Below are positions 1 to 5,858 of a stretch of 15,183 nucleotides of DNA, piece after piece. The position numbers and the translations under genes were made by a program. The DNA is from Bacteroidales bacterium (GTDB lineage Bacteria > Bacteroidota > Bacteroidia > Bacteroidales > WCHB1-69), in the NCBI GenBank assembly GCA_017394765.1, contig JAFPXF010000014.1:1-15183 (forward strand). The letters are read 5' to 3'. Under the pieces are notes generated by a model that had not been told where the DNA came from, ran no database searches, and saw only the letters and a list, made by a program, of their open reading frames with translations. Numbering within the stretch: position 1 is the first letter of the stretch; the number at the start of each line of letters is the position of its first letter.

Positions 1-186
1 AACTACATGGCGTTCAACGCCCTGAAGGAGGCCCTGTCGGGCTATCTTTACGGCCATGCCGACTGGCCTTCCGCCACGGGGACGCAAATCGCGGAACTGC
101 AGCGCATCGCCGATGCCAACACGGGCCGCTCCTCGGTGATGGCCCGCGGCGTGCTCTGCTTCTTCTTCGGAATCTGCGAGGAGGAG
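1..186 (+). repeat. 186-bp inverted near-identical segment, copy 1 (partner 13604-13789)
   Basis: Base 1 aligns with 13789 and base 186 with 13604 on the other strand, without gaps. I count 7 mismatches in 186 bases (about 96% identity), giving three amino-acid changes (M/L, Y/H, Y/H). The similarity stops abruptly within the EEE codons. The left end is cut by the window, so the full repeat is probably longer. Confidence 0.9.
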
Positions 187-498
187 GACTTCACCGTGAT
201 GGGGGATCCCCGTCATTTCGCCGCTACCGGGGAAAATGACATTTCATCTCATCATCAGGATGTGTCGATGAAACTCTACCCCAACCCCGCCACCAACACC
301 CTCCATGTGGAGTTTGAGGGCCTCGACGACCCGCAGGGCACCATTACCGTCGCTGACATCACCAGCATGGTGGTGCAATATGTGGAAACGTCACAACGTG
401 GCGTCACCATCGACGTTTCTCACCTCACCCCGGGCCTCTATGTGGTCAGTTTCCGCAATAAGAACGGCGTGGCGGTGAGGAAGTTTGTGAAAATGTAA
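1..498 (+). CDS. 3' end of a T9SS-exported surface protein (5' truncated by window edge)
   Basis: The frame is open from the first base, so the gene starts upstream of the window; the ATG at 7 is probably internal. About the first 62 residues are the end of a helical module (NALKEALSGYLYGH, then ARGVLCFFFGICEEE). This is almost identical to a stretch of the large minus-strand protein at 12713-15183. After EEE the two diverge. Here a short linker of about 25 residues leads straight to a type IX sorting domain (KLYPNPATNTLHVEF, then TPGLYVVSF and a basic KFVKM end). By family knowledge such a domain takes a protein through the outer membrane, after which it is cut off and the protein is anchored on the surface. 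By analogy with the minus-strand paralogue, the missing upstream part is probably a beta-helix; this is inference. Function beyond surface display is unknown. Confidence 0.85.
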   Translation, partial: NYMAFNALKEALSGYLYGHADWPSATGTQIAELQRIADANTGRSSVMARGVLCFFFGICEEEDFTVMGDPRHFAATGENDISSHHQDVSMKLYPNPATNTLHVEFEGLDDPQGTITVADITSMVVQYVETSQRGVTIDVSHLTPGLYVVSFRNKNGVAVRKFVKM

Positions 499-509
499 AC
501 AATATTCTG

Positions 510-517
510 TAAATTTG
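510..517 (+). promoter_or_regulatory. Bacteroidota-type -7 promoter box (TAAATTTG)
   Basis: TAAATTTG matches the Bacteroidota consensus TAnnTTTG and lies 12 bases after the stop of the upstream gene. A TTTG at 484-487 could be the -33 element, but the 22-base spacing is slightly long. A homologous promoter with TAACTTTG precedes the 327-aa cargo gene on the other strand (12620-12627). It should drive the operon beginning at 630. Confidence 0.6.
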
Positions 518-528
518 CAGCGTCATAT

Positions 529-566
529 CTCCAGACTCTGTTCAACGGACCTCGCAGGGTCTGGAG
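529..566 (+). promoter_or_regulatory. 5'-leader hairpin shared by both cargo operons
   Basis: CTCCAGACTCTG (529-540) pairs with CAGGGTCTGGAG (555-566) as a 12-bp stem with a single T.G wobble, around a 14-base loop ending in CGGACCTCG. It would sit within about 15 bases of the predicted transcript start. The minus-strand leader at 12567-12604 has the same stem arms, the same loop length and the loop CGGGCCTCG. A purine-rich tail (TGTGGTGGGGAAAA) follows in both. It may stabilise the mRNA 5' end or act as a cis-regulatory element; the role is unknown. Confidence 0.6.
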
Positions 567-629
567 GTGTGGTGGGGAAAAAGAGAAAAATTAGAGTTCT
601 TAAATAATTAATAACAAATATTAAGAATT

Positions 630-1676
630 ATGAAAAGGAGATTTTTACCATTAACAGTTTTCGTGCTGCTGTGTTGCAGCGGTGCTGTGCGCGGACAGGA
701 GGACTATCAGTACAGATCTTTCGAGACGGGCGCGGTATGGTCGGTGAACAATTTCAAATTCGGTTCTTTCGGAGACACCGTCATCGGGGACCGGGAGTAT
801 GTCAAACTATACAGGCAGGAGAGCGATCAGAATTTCTCTTTCGACCTCTCGCAGGCGACCTACTGGGGTGCTTTCCGTAATGACACTGCGGGGAAAAAGG
901 TTTACTTTGCCATTCCTGCAGGAGTACACATCTATACAATGAATCCTGTCTCTTCATACGTGACGGAGTCTGACACGGAGTTGCTGTTTTATGATTTCTC
1001 AATGGCCTTGGGCGACACTGTGACTTGCCATTTCTTTGAGGAGGAGAATCTGAACGTGATCTGCACAAAAGTGAGCAGGGTAAGTTTCGGAAGCATATAT
1101 GCCGGCTACCACCCGACGAGCCATCATGGTGTGTTCCTGAATTTTCAGGACAACGATTCCATAGTGCCTTTTGGAACAGATGGTGGTGTGAAGAGAATTA
1201 TTGTGGAGGACGTGTTTCCTGCATCCTCCGAAACAATTCTTTGGATAGAAGGGGTCGGGAGCAGCAGCGGCTTTGTCTCTCAAACCGCGCATTATCTTAC
1301 TTCAGACGAAAGTTTCAACCGTCTGCTCTGTTATTGTAACGATAACGGCGAGTGCCTCCATACCGGGTTCGACATAACCGACAACGATTCCACCGATTGT
1401 TTTGCACGTTCCATCGGCGGCGGGGTGCAGAATTTCGAGCGACTAACGCTGTCGGTTTATCCATCACCTGCGTGCGACATAATCCGGATAGAATGCGGTC
1501 AGCCTGAATCGACGGCTGGCACTCTGACAATATGGGACGTTACCGGGAAACAGCATTACCTGAGCAACACTCAACTGCCGCAACAGCTTGATGTGTCACC
1601 CTTTCCAAAAGGACTGTATTTCATACGCTTCACTTCGGAAAGAGACAACTGGTCAGGAAAATTCATAAAACTTTAG
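630..1676 (+). CDS. T9SS type A cargo protein with IEGVG module, 348 aa
   Basis: This is a secreted protein of unknown function. Residues 1-22 are a signal peptide (MKRRFLPLTVFVLLCCSG, cleaved before QEDYQ). The middle is a mostly beta domain with a recurring motif, WIEGVGSSSGF at about 205-215, followed by LLCYCND. The same motif occurs in the 327-aa protein (FIEGIGP) and in the C-terminal half of the 803-aa protein (IIEHIGATGF). Residues 271-348 form a type IX sorting domain (LSVYPSPACDIIRI, KGLYFIRF, KFIKL). No catalytic motif was recognised. The start at 630 follows an A-rich leader without a clear Shine-Dalgarno site, as is usual in this phylum, and puts the signal peptide at the N terminus. 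The gene is first in an operon; the next ATG comes 4 bases after its TAG. Confidence 0.88.
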   Translation: MKRRFLPLTVFVLLCCSGAVRGQEDYQYRSFETGAVWSVNNFKFGSFGDTVIGDREYVKLYRQESDQNFSFDLSQATYWGAFRNDTAGKKVYFAIPAGVHIYTMNPVSSYVTESDTELLFYDFSMALGDTVTCHFFEEENLNVICTKVSRVSFGSIYAGYHPTSHHGVFLNFQDNDSIVPFGTDGGVKRIIVEDVFPASSETILWIEGVGSSSGFVSQTAHYLTSDESFNRLLCYCNDNGECLHTGFDITDNDSTDCFARSIGGGVQNFERLTLSVYPSPACDIIRIECGQPESTAGTLTIWDVTGKQHYLSNTQLPQQLDVSPFPKGLYFIRFTSERDNWSGKFIKL

Positions 1677-1680
1677 AAAG

Positions 1681-2151
1681 ATGAAAAAGATATTTCTTTT
1701 ATTGTTTCTTGCGTTTGTGGTGAGTCTATGCCAAGCTCAGTATGTTTGTACACAATATGAAATGAACAATGAATGTCAGCGTGATCTTTATTCTTGCGAC
1801 AGGGTTTTCCCATCTGACAATCAAGACACCAATTTAATGATGAGGTCTTTTATACCGACAGACACAACACCTATAATTACAATACCTGTAGATATCCATA
1901 TTTGGAGGGAGGATGATGGAACTGGCAATTATTGGCTCGACACGCCGGCGTTTCGTGACAGTTTGCGAAAAGTATTCGGCTTTCTGAATTATATTTATTC
2001 CACCAATGAACCTTATAGTGAAACAATACCTAATGCCATATTTATTGAAGAAGCAAGGGTCAGATTTGAAATAGACACTTTTTACTATTATAACAACAGC
2101 TATCTTGCTCATAAAAATACCACTCCCCCCATTTACAAATTATCTGCTTAG
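1681..2151 (+). CDS. N-terminal part of a secreted metzincin-type metallopeptidase (frameshifted)
   Basis: The reading frame begins with a signal peptide (MKKIFLLLFLAFVVSLCQAQ) 4 bases after the stop of the 348-aa gene. It continues with a domain typical of secreted M43-like peptidases before their active site (IITIPVDIHIW, then FGFLNYIYS). The frame ends at TAG 2149-2151, shortly after a run of six C at 2125-2130. The rest of the enzyme, including HEFGHNFGLNH, continues in the +1 frame. Dropping one C joins the two frames into TTPPFTNYLLSYYPDRLHRF with no gap. As it stands this 156-residue product lacks the active site. Base composition is clearly AT-rich compared with the 3' part of the same gene. 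The real gene is probably 1681-3592; a sequencing error, a decayed gene or slippage control are all possible. Confidence 0.75.
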   Translation: MKKIFLLLFLAFVVSLCQAQYVCTQYEMNNECQRDLYSCDRVFPSDNQDTNLMMRSFIPTDTTPIITIPVDIHIWREDDGTGNYWLDTPAFRDSLRKVFGFLNYIYSTNEPYSETIPNAIFIEEARVRFEIDTFYYYNNSYLAHKNTTPPIYKLSA

Positions 2152-3592
2152 CTACTACCCTGACAGACTTCACAGATTCAATATACATTTGTCTCTTGAT
2201 ACAACGGTTAATCATTCGGGTTGTTCATCGGGATACAATTCTTCATACCCAACCATAGTCTGTTTAAAGCAAAACAAAACCGAATGTTATCATTATGCTT
2301 TCGCCATTCATATAGCTCACGAGTTTGGACACAACTTTGGATTGAACCATACATATGATTCTGAAGTAACAACAATCTCACACTATGAATTTTTATGGGA
2401 TGTATTCGGAACAGCAACCCAACCTTGGTGTAATTTGCCCTCGACTATGGTCTGTTACCATCAAGATTGGAATTGGGGTTGTGATATAGCAGACCCGACA
2501 ACGACCTGTACAAACAATATAATGGGCGGAACCAGTGACTCTCGCCACATTTCAGCACTTCAGATGGGAAGAATTCAAAGGGCATTGTGTGTCTCCAGTT
2601 TAAAGAACTTCGCATATGGTTATGGAGAGATACCATATCATGTAAGAAAAGATTGGGTTGTTGATTACAATAGAAAATTTTACCAGGATGTTATTGTGGA
2701 TTCAGGTAATACCTTAACAGTAAAATGTACAATGACATTTGTACCTCAGGCCCGCATCATTGTCCGTCCGGGCGGCAAGCTCATCGTGGACGGGGGCACT
2801 CTGACCAACGCCTGTACTGGCGAGATGTGGAAAGGCATCTTCGTGGAGGGGCACAGCAACCTGCACCAGACCGCCGCCAACCAGGGCCCCGTGGTGCTGC
2901 GCAACGGGGCCCTCATCGAGAACGCGCTGTGCGGCATCCGCACAAGTGCGCCCGATGATGCAAACAACACCTCCACCGGCGGCATCATCACCGCCCAGAA
3001 CAGCACCTTCCACAACTGTGCCAGGGCCGTGGATATGAGACCCTACACGGACTACAAACCTGCCACGGGCCAGCTCAAGCCCAACGTGAGCAGCTTCACC
3101 CGCTGCACCTTCGCACTGGATCCCAGCCACCATTTCGAGAGCTGTCTGGCACGCTTTTCAGAACTTGCAAGGCTCTGGGGCGTGACGGGGGTCGGCTTCA
3201 CAGGATGCACTTTCAACAACACAACGTCTGAAAACTCCCATGGCAGCGGCATCCGTGCCGAGGATGCCGGTTTTCGCGTGGAGACCCACTGTTCCCGGGA
3301 CATTGTGAATTCCGACTGTTCCTGCCCGGCCGCGTACGCCACACACAGCTCCTTCAACGGATTCGTCACGGCCATTGAGGTCAGCACCACCGGCAGCCCG
3401 TTCGCCGTAATCGTCGATGAGGCCTCGTTTGCCAACAACGGCACGGGCATCTCCGGCAGACAGCTCTTCTCCTTCACGGCCCGCGGCACCACGTCCGACA
3501 TCGATCTGTCGGGCCTCGAGGCGGGCGTCTATCTGCTGCGCGTCGCCCTGTCGGACGGCACTATGAGGAGTGAGCGGATTGTGAGGAAATAG
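2105..3592 (+). CDS. Metzincin (M43-like) catalytic domain fused to beta-helix and partial T9SS sorting domain
   Basis: This is the downstream part of the metallopeptidase that starts at 1681. Residues 72-82 are HEFGHNFGLNH (2318-2350), the HExxHxxGxxH zinc site of metzincins. NNIMGG at about 137-142 fits the Met-turn. From about residue 195 a beta-helix cap and strands follow (IIVRPGGKLIVDGGTLTNAC, then repeats such as GCTFNNTT and EDAGFRVE), homologous to the 803-aa minus-strand protein. The helix breaks off after NNGTGIS (residue 450) and joins directly to the last 45 residues of a sorting domain (GRQLFSF, GLEAGVYLLRV, ERIVRK). The usual YPNPA half is missing. Base composition changes from AT-rich to GC-rich near 2744. 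The predicted role is a secreted peptidase displayed on a beta-helix stalk. Loss of frame at 2125-2130 and of half the sorting domain makes its function doubtful. Confidence 0.8.
   Translation: MLIKIPLPPFTNYLLSYYPDRLHRFNIHLSLDTTVNHSGCSSGYNSSYPTIVCLKQNKTECYHYAFAIHIAHEFGHNFGLNHTYDSEVTTISHYEFLWDVFGTATQPWCNLPSTMVCYHQDWNWGCDIADPTTTCTNNIMGGTSDSRHISALQMGRIQRALCVSSLKNFAYGYGEIPYHVRKDWVVDYNRKFYQDVIVDSGNTLTVKCTMTFVPQARIIVRPGGKLIVDGGTLTNACTGEMWKGIFVEGHSNLHQTAANQGPVVLRNGALIENALCGIRTSAPDDANNTSTGGIITAQNSTFHNCARAVDMRPYTDYKPATGQLKPNVSSFTRCTFALDPSHHFESCLARFSELARLWGVTGVGFTGCTFNNTTSENSHGSGIRAEDAGFRVETHCSRDIVNSDCSCPAAYATHSSFNGFVTAIEVSTTGSPFAVIVDEASFANNGTGISGRQLFSFTARGTTSDIDLSGLEAGVYLLRVALSDGTMRSERIVRK
2125..2130 (+). 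other. Frameshift site: C6 homopolymer inside the metallopeptidase gene
   Basis: Six C in a row sit where the 1681 frame hands over to the +1 frame. With five C the frames fuse into one protein. The downstream frame opens only with a TTG at 2105 and has no in-frame ATG until about residue 115, so it has no convincing start of its own. An A5 run at 2113-2117 is a second possible slip site. Confidence 0.7.
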
Positions 3593-3637
3593 TGCCGCCA
3601 CATTACATTTTGAATGTGAATGGTTGCCGCAATAAAC

Positions 3638-3697
3638 AATTTTTAACATAAAAGTAAATGAAACATATTTGGAAAACATTATCTTTGCCCCGTGAAA
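3638..3697 (+). promoter_or_regulatory. Promoter with TATCTTTG box, twin of the one at 5770-5828
   Basis: TATCTTTG at 3680-3687 fits the -7 consensus TAnnTTTG and is followed by GCCCCGTGAAAT. The whole 60-base stretch (ATTTTTAACATA, AAATGAA, CATATTTG, then the box) is repeated with few changes before the lipoprotein gene at 5859. No clear -33 TTTG lies at the usual spacing. A weak hairpin (CACATT 3599-3604 with AATGTG 3613-3618) lies upstream. Confidence 0.6.
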
Positions 3698-3724
3698 TCA
3701 ATTGAAACAGAAAGGAGTACCATT

Positions 3725-4996
3725 ATGAAAAAGACAGTTTTTTTGACACTTTTGCTATCGCTGCAGGCTGTCGCTTTTGGGCAGGCGGACAGCTGCTTCA
3801 CGCTGCTTATCCGTCCGACCTTGTTAGGCGCCCCTTATTATGACATTTTCCCCATCACCGTGACCAACCAGACGCAGGGCAACACCTTCACGATGAGCGA
3901 TTCCCTGCTGCACAACTGCGACCTGACGGGCGTGGAGGATTTTGAAGCGATGGGCTTCTCCCTGTCGGCCGTCTATCCGAACCCGAGCGAGGGGAAGGTC
4001 GATGTGACGCTGACCACCGCCCGCGACGGGGAAGTGGTGCTGCAACTGTTCGATGCACAGGGAAGGCTGAAGGCTTCGAATACGGTGGCGTTGGAGCAGG
4101 GCACCCATACGGTGGAGGTCTCCCTGTCGGGGCGCGGCCTCCACATATTGCGGGCCACGTCGCATGGCCAGAGCGCGTACGCCAAAATTGTGAACCTTGC
4201 CTCCTCGGGAGGGGGCGATGCCGTGAGAGTTGGCGCCACCGCTGGTATTACACCGGACATCCAAACGACGAAGACCCAACATAATGTTCGGATAGGTGAC
4301 AAATTGGCAATAAGACACTCTCACGCTCCATTAGTATATTATATTGATTCAGTACAAAACGGCCTTTTTATTTTTGATGCGCTTGATTATGTTTATTATC
4401 GTTTATTGCGAGACAATGACACTCTTTGTTGGTCTCCGAACAGTTTAAAAAACAAGACAATAATAATACCTCTGCCTTACAGAAATGCTTTTTTGACTGA
4501 TTACAATGGCAAACACCTGATTTGGAAATATCTTTTTTTTGAAGACAGCACATTTACGGTTGTGACGAATCCCGAATGCGCGTTGGTGGACATTCCGCAA
4601 TATATTCAAGAGCAACATTTCGCCAGTGGGTACATAGTGTATACTGCAGCAGAAAACAATTTATTTGTTTGGCCTATAGAGGATGGTCAATACAAATATA
4701 CGCTATCTCCCTATATAGTTGACTCCTCTGTTGTTGAAAGCACATTGGATATTTACACCACAGGAACCAGTGAATCGGACATACATGAGAAACCTTGCCA
4801 TCGCGGTGAATTTCAACTTAATATTTATACTATGGGCAACGTTTTTGTCATGCAGAGGTTTCTGAAACCTCGTACAAAGGTGTTTCCCAAAGCATTTATT
4901 ATGCAAAAAGGGCATATGGATCCAGACGACTGGTTTGACACACCACCCCCAACGATTGGTTTATTTTTTTTAGATGACAATGAAAGTGATTTTTAA
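3725..4996 (+). CDS. Secreted protein with internal sorting-domain-like module and AT-rich C-terminal half, 423 aa
   Basis: The start at 3725 is chosen because AAAGGAG (3711-3717) sits 7 bases upstream and the product begins with a signal peptide (MKKTVFLTLLLSLQAVAFGQ). The GTG at 3692 lies right at the predicted transcript start. Residues 77-158 resemble a type IX sorting domain (FSLSAVYPNPSEGKVDV, VVLQLFDAQGRL, HILRATSHGQSAYAKIVNL), but here it is internal. After a glycine-rich joint (SSGGGDAVRVGA) the rest, residues 175-423, has no recognised domain and ends in FFLDDNESDF. The GC-rich 5' part turns AT-rich at about 4245-4260, exactly at this joint. The last 20 codons and the 3' flank reappear as a remnant at 9149-9211. 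Layout suggests a constant front with an exchangeable C-terminal payload; function unknown. Confidence 0.82.
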   Translation: MKKTVFLTLLLSLQAVAFGQADSCFTLLIRPTLLGAPYYDIFPITVTNQTQGNTFTMSDSLLHNCDLTGVEDFEAMGFSLSAVYPNPSEGKVDVTLTTARDGEVVLQLFDAQGRLKASNTVALEQGTHTVEVSLSGRGLHILRATSHGQSAYAKIVNLASSGGGDAVRVGATAGITPDIQTTKTQHNVRIGDKLAIRHSHAPLVYYIDSVQNGLFIFDALDYVYYRLLRDNDTLCWSPNSLKNKTIIIPLPYRNAFLTDYNGKHLIWKYLFFEDSTFTVVTNPECALVDIPQYIQEQHFASGYIVYTAAENNLFVWPIEDGQYKYTLSPYIVDSSVVESTLDIYTTGTSESDIHEKPCHRGEFQLNIYTMGNVFVMQRFLKPRTKVFPKAFIMQKGHMDPDDWFDTPPPTIGLFFLDDNESDF

Positions 4997-5020
4997 GAAA
5001 ATGAGAAATATCAACGTGAT

Positions 5021-5091
5021 ATTTTTAGGTACTTATATACATGATGGCACAAGGCCTGTAGCAACAGTTCTCCAAGCAACGCTTTTTTTCC
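5021..5091 (+). repeat. Intergenic repeat of the TTTTTAGG...GATGGCACAAGG family, copy A
   Basis: The copy begins ATTTTTAGGTACTTATATAC, continues GATGGCACAAGG and ends near CTCCAAGCAACGCTTTTT. Related copies lie at 5742-5772 (minus), 8989-9058 (plus) and 9059-9124 (minus), with a partial one at 6496-6530. This copy directly follows the stop of the 423-aa gene, as copy D follows the gene remnant at 9149-9211. Confidence 0.75.
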
Positions 5092-5100
5092 AACGCCTCA

Positions 5101-5286
5101 CTTTCGCGGCGAGCAATGCCGACTCCCGCGCCGCGAGAGGGTGTCGGTGCCGTCGTTCCGCCCCACACGGCGCTTCTTCGTCGCTTGTGTGGGGTTATTG
5201 AGAGGGTATCGGTACCGTCATCCATCCCCACATTGCGCTTCTTCGTCGCTTATGTGGGGTTATTGAGAGGGTGTCCCTCCGGGACA
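5101..5286 (+). repeat. GC-rich intergenic repeat module 1 with three hairpins and a CCCTCCGGG palindrome
   Basis: In order: TCGCGGCG (5104-5111) with CGCCGCGA (5129-5136); CCCCACAC (5161-5168) with GTGTGGGG (5187-5194); CCCCACAT (5226-5233) with ATGTGGGG (5252-5259); TGTCCC (5272-5277) with GGGACA (5281-5286). The second and third hairpins share inner GCG/CGC pairs and a CTTCTTCGT loop, and both are followed by GTTATTGAGAGGGT. Module 2 at 6273-6410 repeats this order with one CCCC hairpin. Open frames across the region are by-products of the repeats; none has a start, domain or composition suggesting a gene. Confidence 0.8.
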
Positions 5287-5307
5287 ATAGGGATAAAAGT
5301 TAATATT

Positions 5308-5401
5308 TTTCCTTGAGCAGCCCCGGCAGGGGCAAAAGCTCGGTAGAATAATGGATAATGTCTTTCCTTGAGCAGCCCCGGCAGGGGCAAAAGCTCGGTA
5401 G
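5308..5401. repeat. Two tandem 39-bp REP-like palindromic units, 55-bp period
   Basis: The same 39 bases occur at 5308-5346 and 5363-5401. Each contains GCCCC-GGCA-GGGGC inside an outer GAGC/GCTC stem, ending with CTCGGTAG. A related palindrome ACCCCT-GGG-AGGGGT follows at 5409-5423. The units resemble REP elements; no coding function is seen. Confidence 0.85.
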
Positions 5402-5436
5402 CGCTGCAACCCCTGGGAGGGGTGCGTGCGCGGGAA

Positions 5437-5489
5437 AGTCGCGGCGCGGGAGAGGTTTGAGACGAGGTTGTGCGTTGCTCGCCGCGAAA
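5437..5489 (-). repeat. Third, inverted copy of the TCGCGGCG...CGCCGCGA hairpin
   Basis: On the minus strand this reads GTTTCGCGGCGAGCA ... CTCCCGCGCCGCGA, matching the first hairpin of modules 1 and 2. The arms are 5439-5446 and 5480-5487. The CCCC hairpins of the other modules are absent here. Confidence 0.75.
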
Positions 5490-5510
5490 CGGGTGTGGGG
5501 TTCGACGAGC

Positions 5511-5706
5511 CTGCGTGAGGGATTGAAGCGGGAATAATTTTGGTGAGAATGCGTTCCTCGGCGAGACGGAGGTTCCGCTTGACGCTTCGCGTCCCGCGGA
5601 ATGGTGGTGGGTCTTAAACCAAAATTATTAGAGCGGAAAGCCCGACGGCGCGGTGGCATTTAATGGTGTATGCGAATGCAACGTGATTCCGTGCCACCGC
5701 GCCGGC
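5511..5706. other. Structured intergenic element with two long perfect inverted repeats
   Basis: AATAATTTTGGT (5533-5544) pairs perfectly with ACCAAAATTATT (5618-5629), preceded by GGGATTGAAGCGG and followed by AGAGCGGAAAGCCCG. A second 13-bp perfect repeat, CGGCGCGGTGGCA (5646-5658) with TGCCACCGCGCCG (5692-5704), follows immediately. A small GACGC-TTC-GCGTC hairpin lies at 5581-5593 inside the first arm pair. From memory, the AGCGGAAAGCCCG layout recurs between genes in other Bacteroidota; I could not check this. No open frame here looks coding. Confidence 0.55.
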
Positions 5707-5741
5707 ACGCCCAAATAAAAAAAAGATGCAAACGCCCTGAT

Positions 5742-5772
5742 TTGTGCCATCAGGTATATAATTCCTAAAAAT
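5742..5772 (-). repeat. Intergenic repeat of the GATGGCACAA family, copy B (partial)
   Basis: On the minus strand it reads ATTTTTAGGAATTATATACC then TGATGGCACAA, matching copy C at 8989 over its first 31 bases. It abuts the promoter of the lipoprotein gene. Confidence 0.75.
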
Positions 5773-5828
5773 TTTTAACATAGAAACAAATGAATCATAT
5801 TTGAAAATCCGTATTTTTGCCCCGTAAA
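5770..5828 (+). promoter_or_regulatory. Promoter with TATTTTTG box for the lipoprotein gene
   Basis: TATTTTTG at 5812-5819 fits TAnnTTTG and is followed by CCCCGTAAAAT. The block ATTTTTAACATA ... AAATGAATCATATTTG is a near copy of the promoter at 3638-3697. The predicted start of transcription is about 30 bases before the ATG at 5859. Confidence 0.6.
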
Positions 5829-5858
5829 ATATTGCATTTTATTAAAATAAATACTATT

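Noticed and set aside
529..566. Leader hairpin as a terminator of the preceding gene
   Set aside because: It lies downstream of a -7 box, lacks a T-run and is followed by a purine-rich stretch in both copies.
2714..3679. Minus-strand open frames of 139-173 codons opposite the beta-helix part
   Set aside because: They are caused by the GC-rich composition; the plus frame has homology to another beta-helix protein in the window.
3692..3724. GTG at 3692 as start of the 423-aa protein
   Set aside because: It lies within about 5 bases of the predicted transcript start, while 3725 has AAAGGAG and a proper signal peptide.
5300..5659. Minus-strand open frame of 119 codons in the repeat region
   Set aside because: It runs through REP-like palindromes and hairpins; its Arg/Pro-rich content comes from GC-rich repeats.
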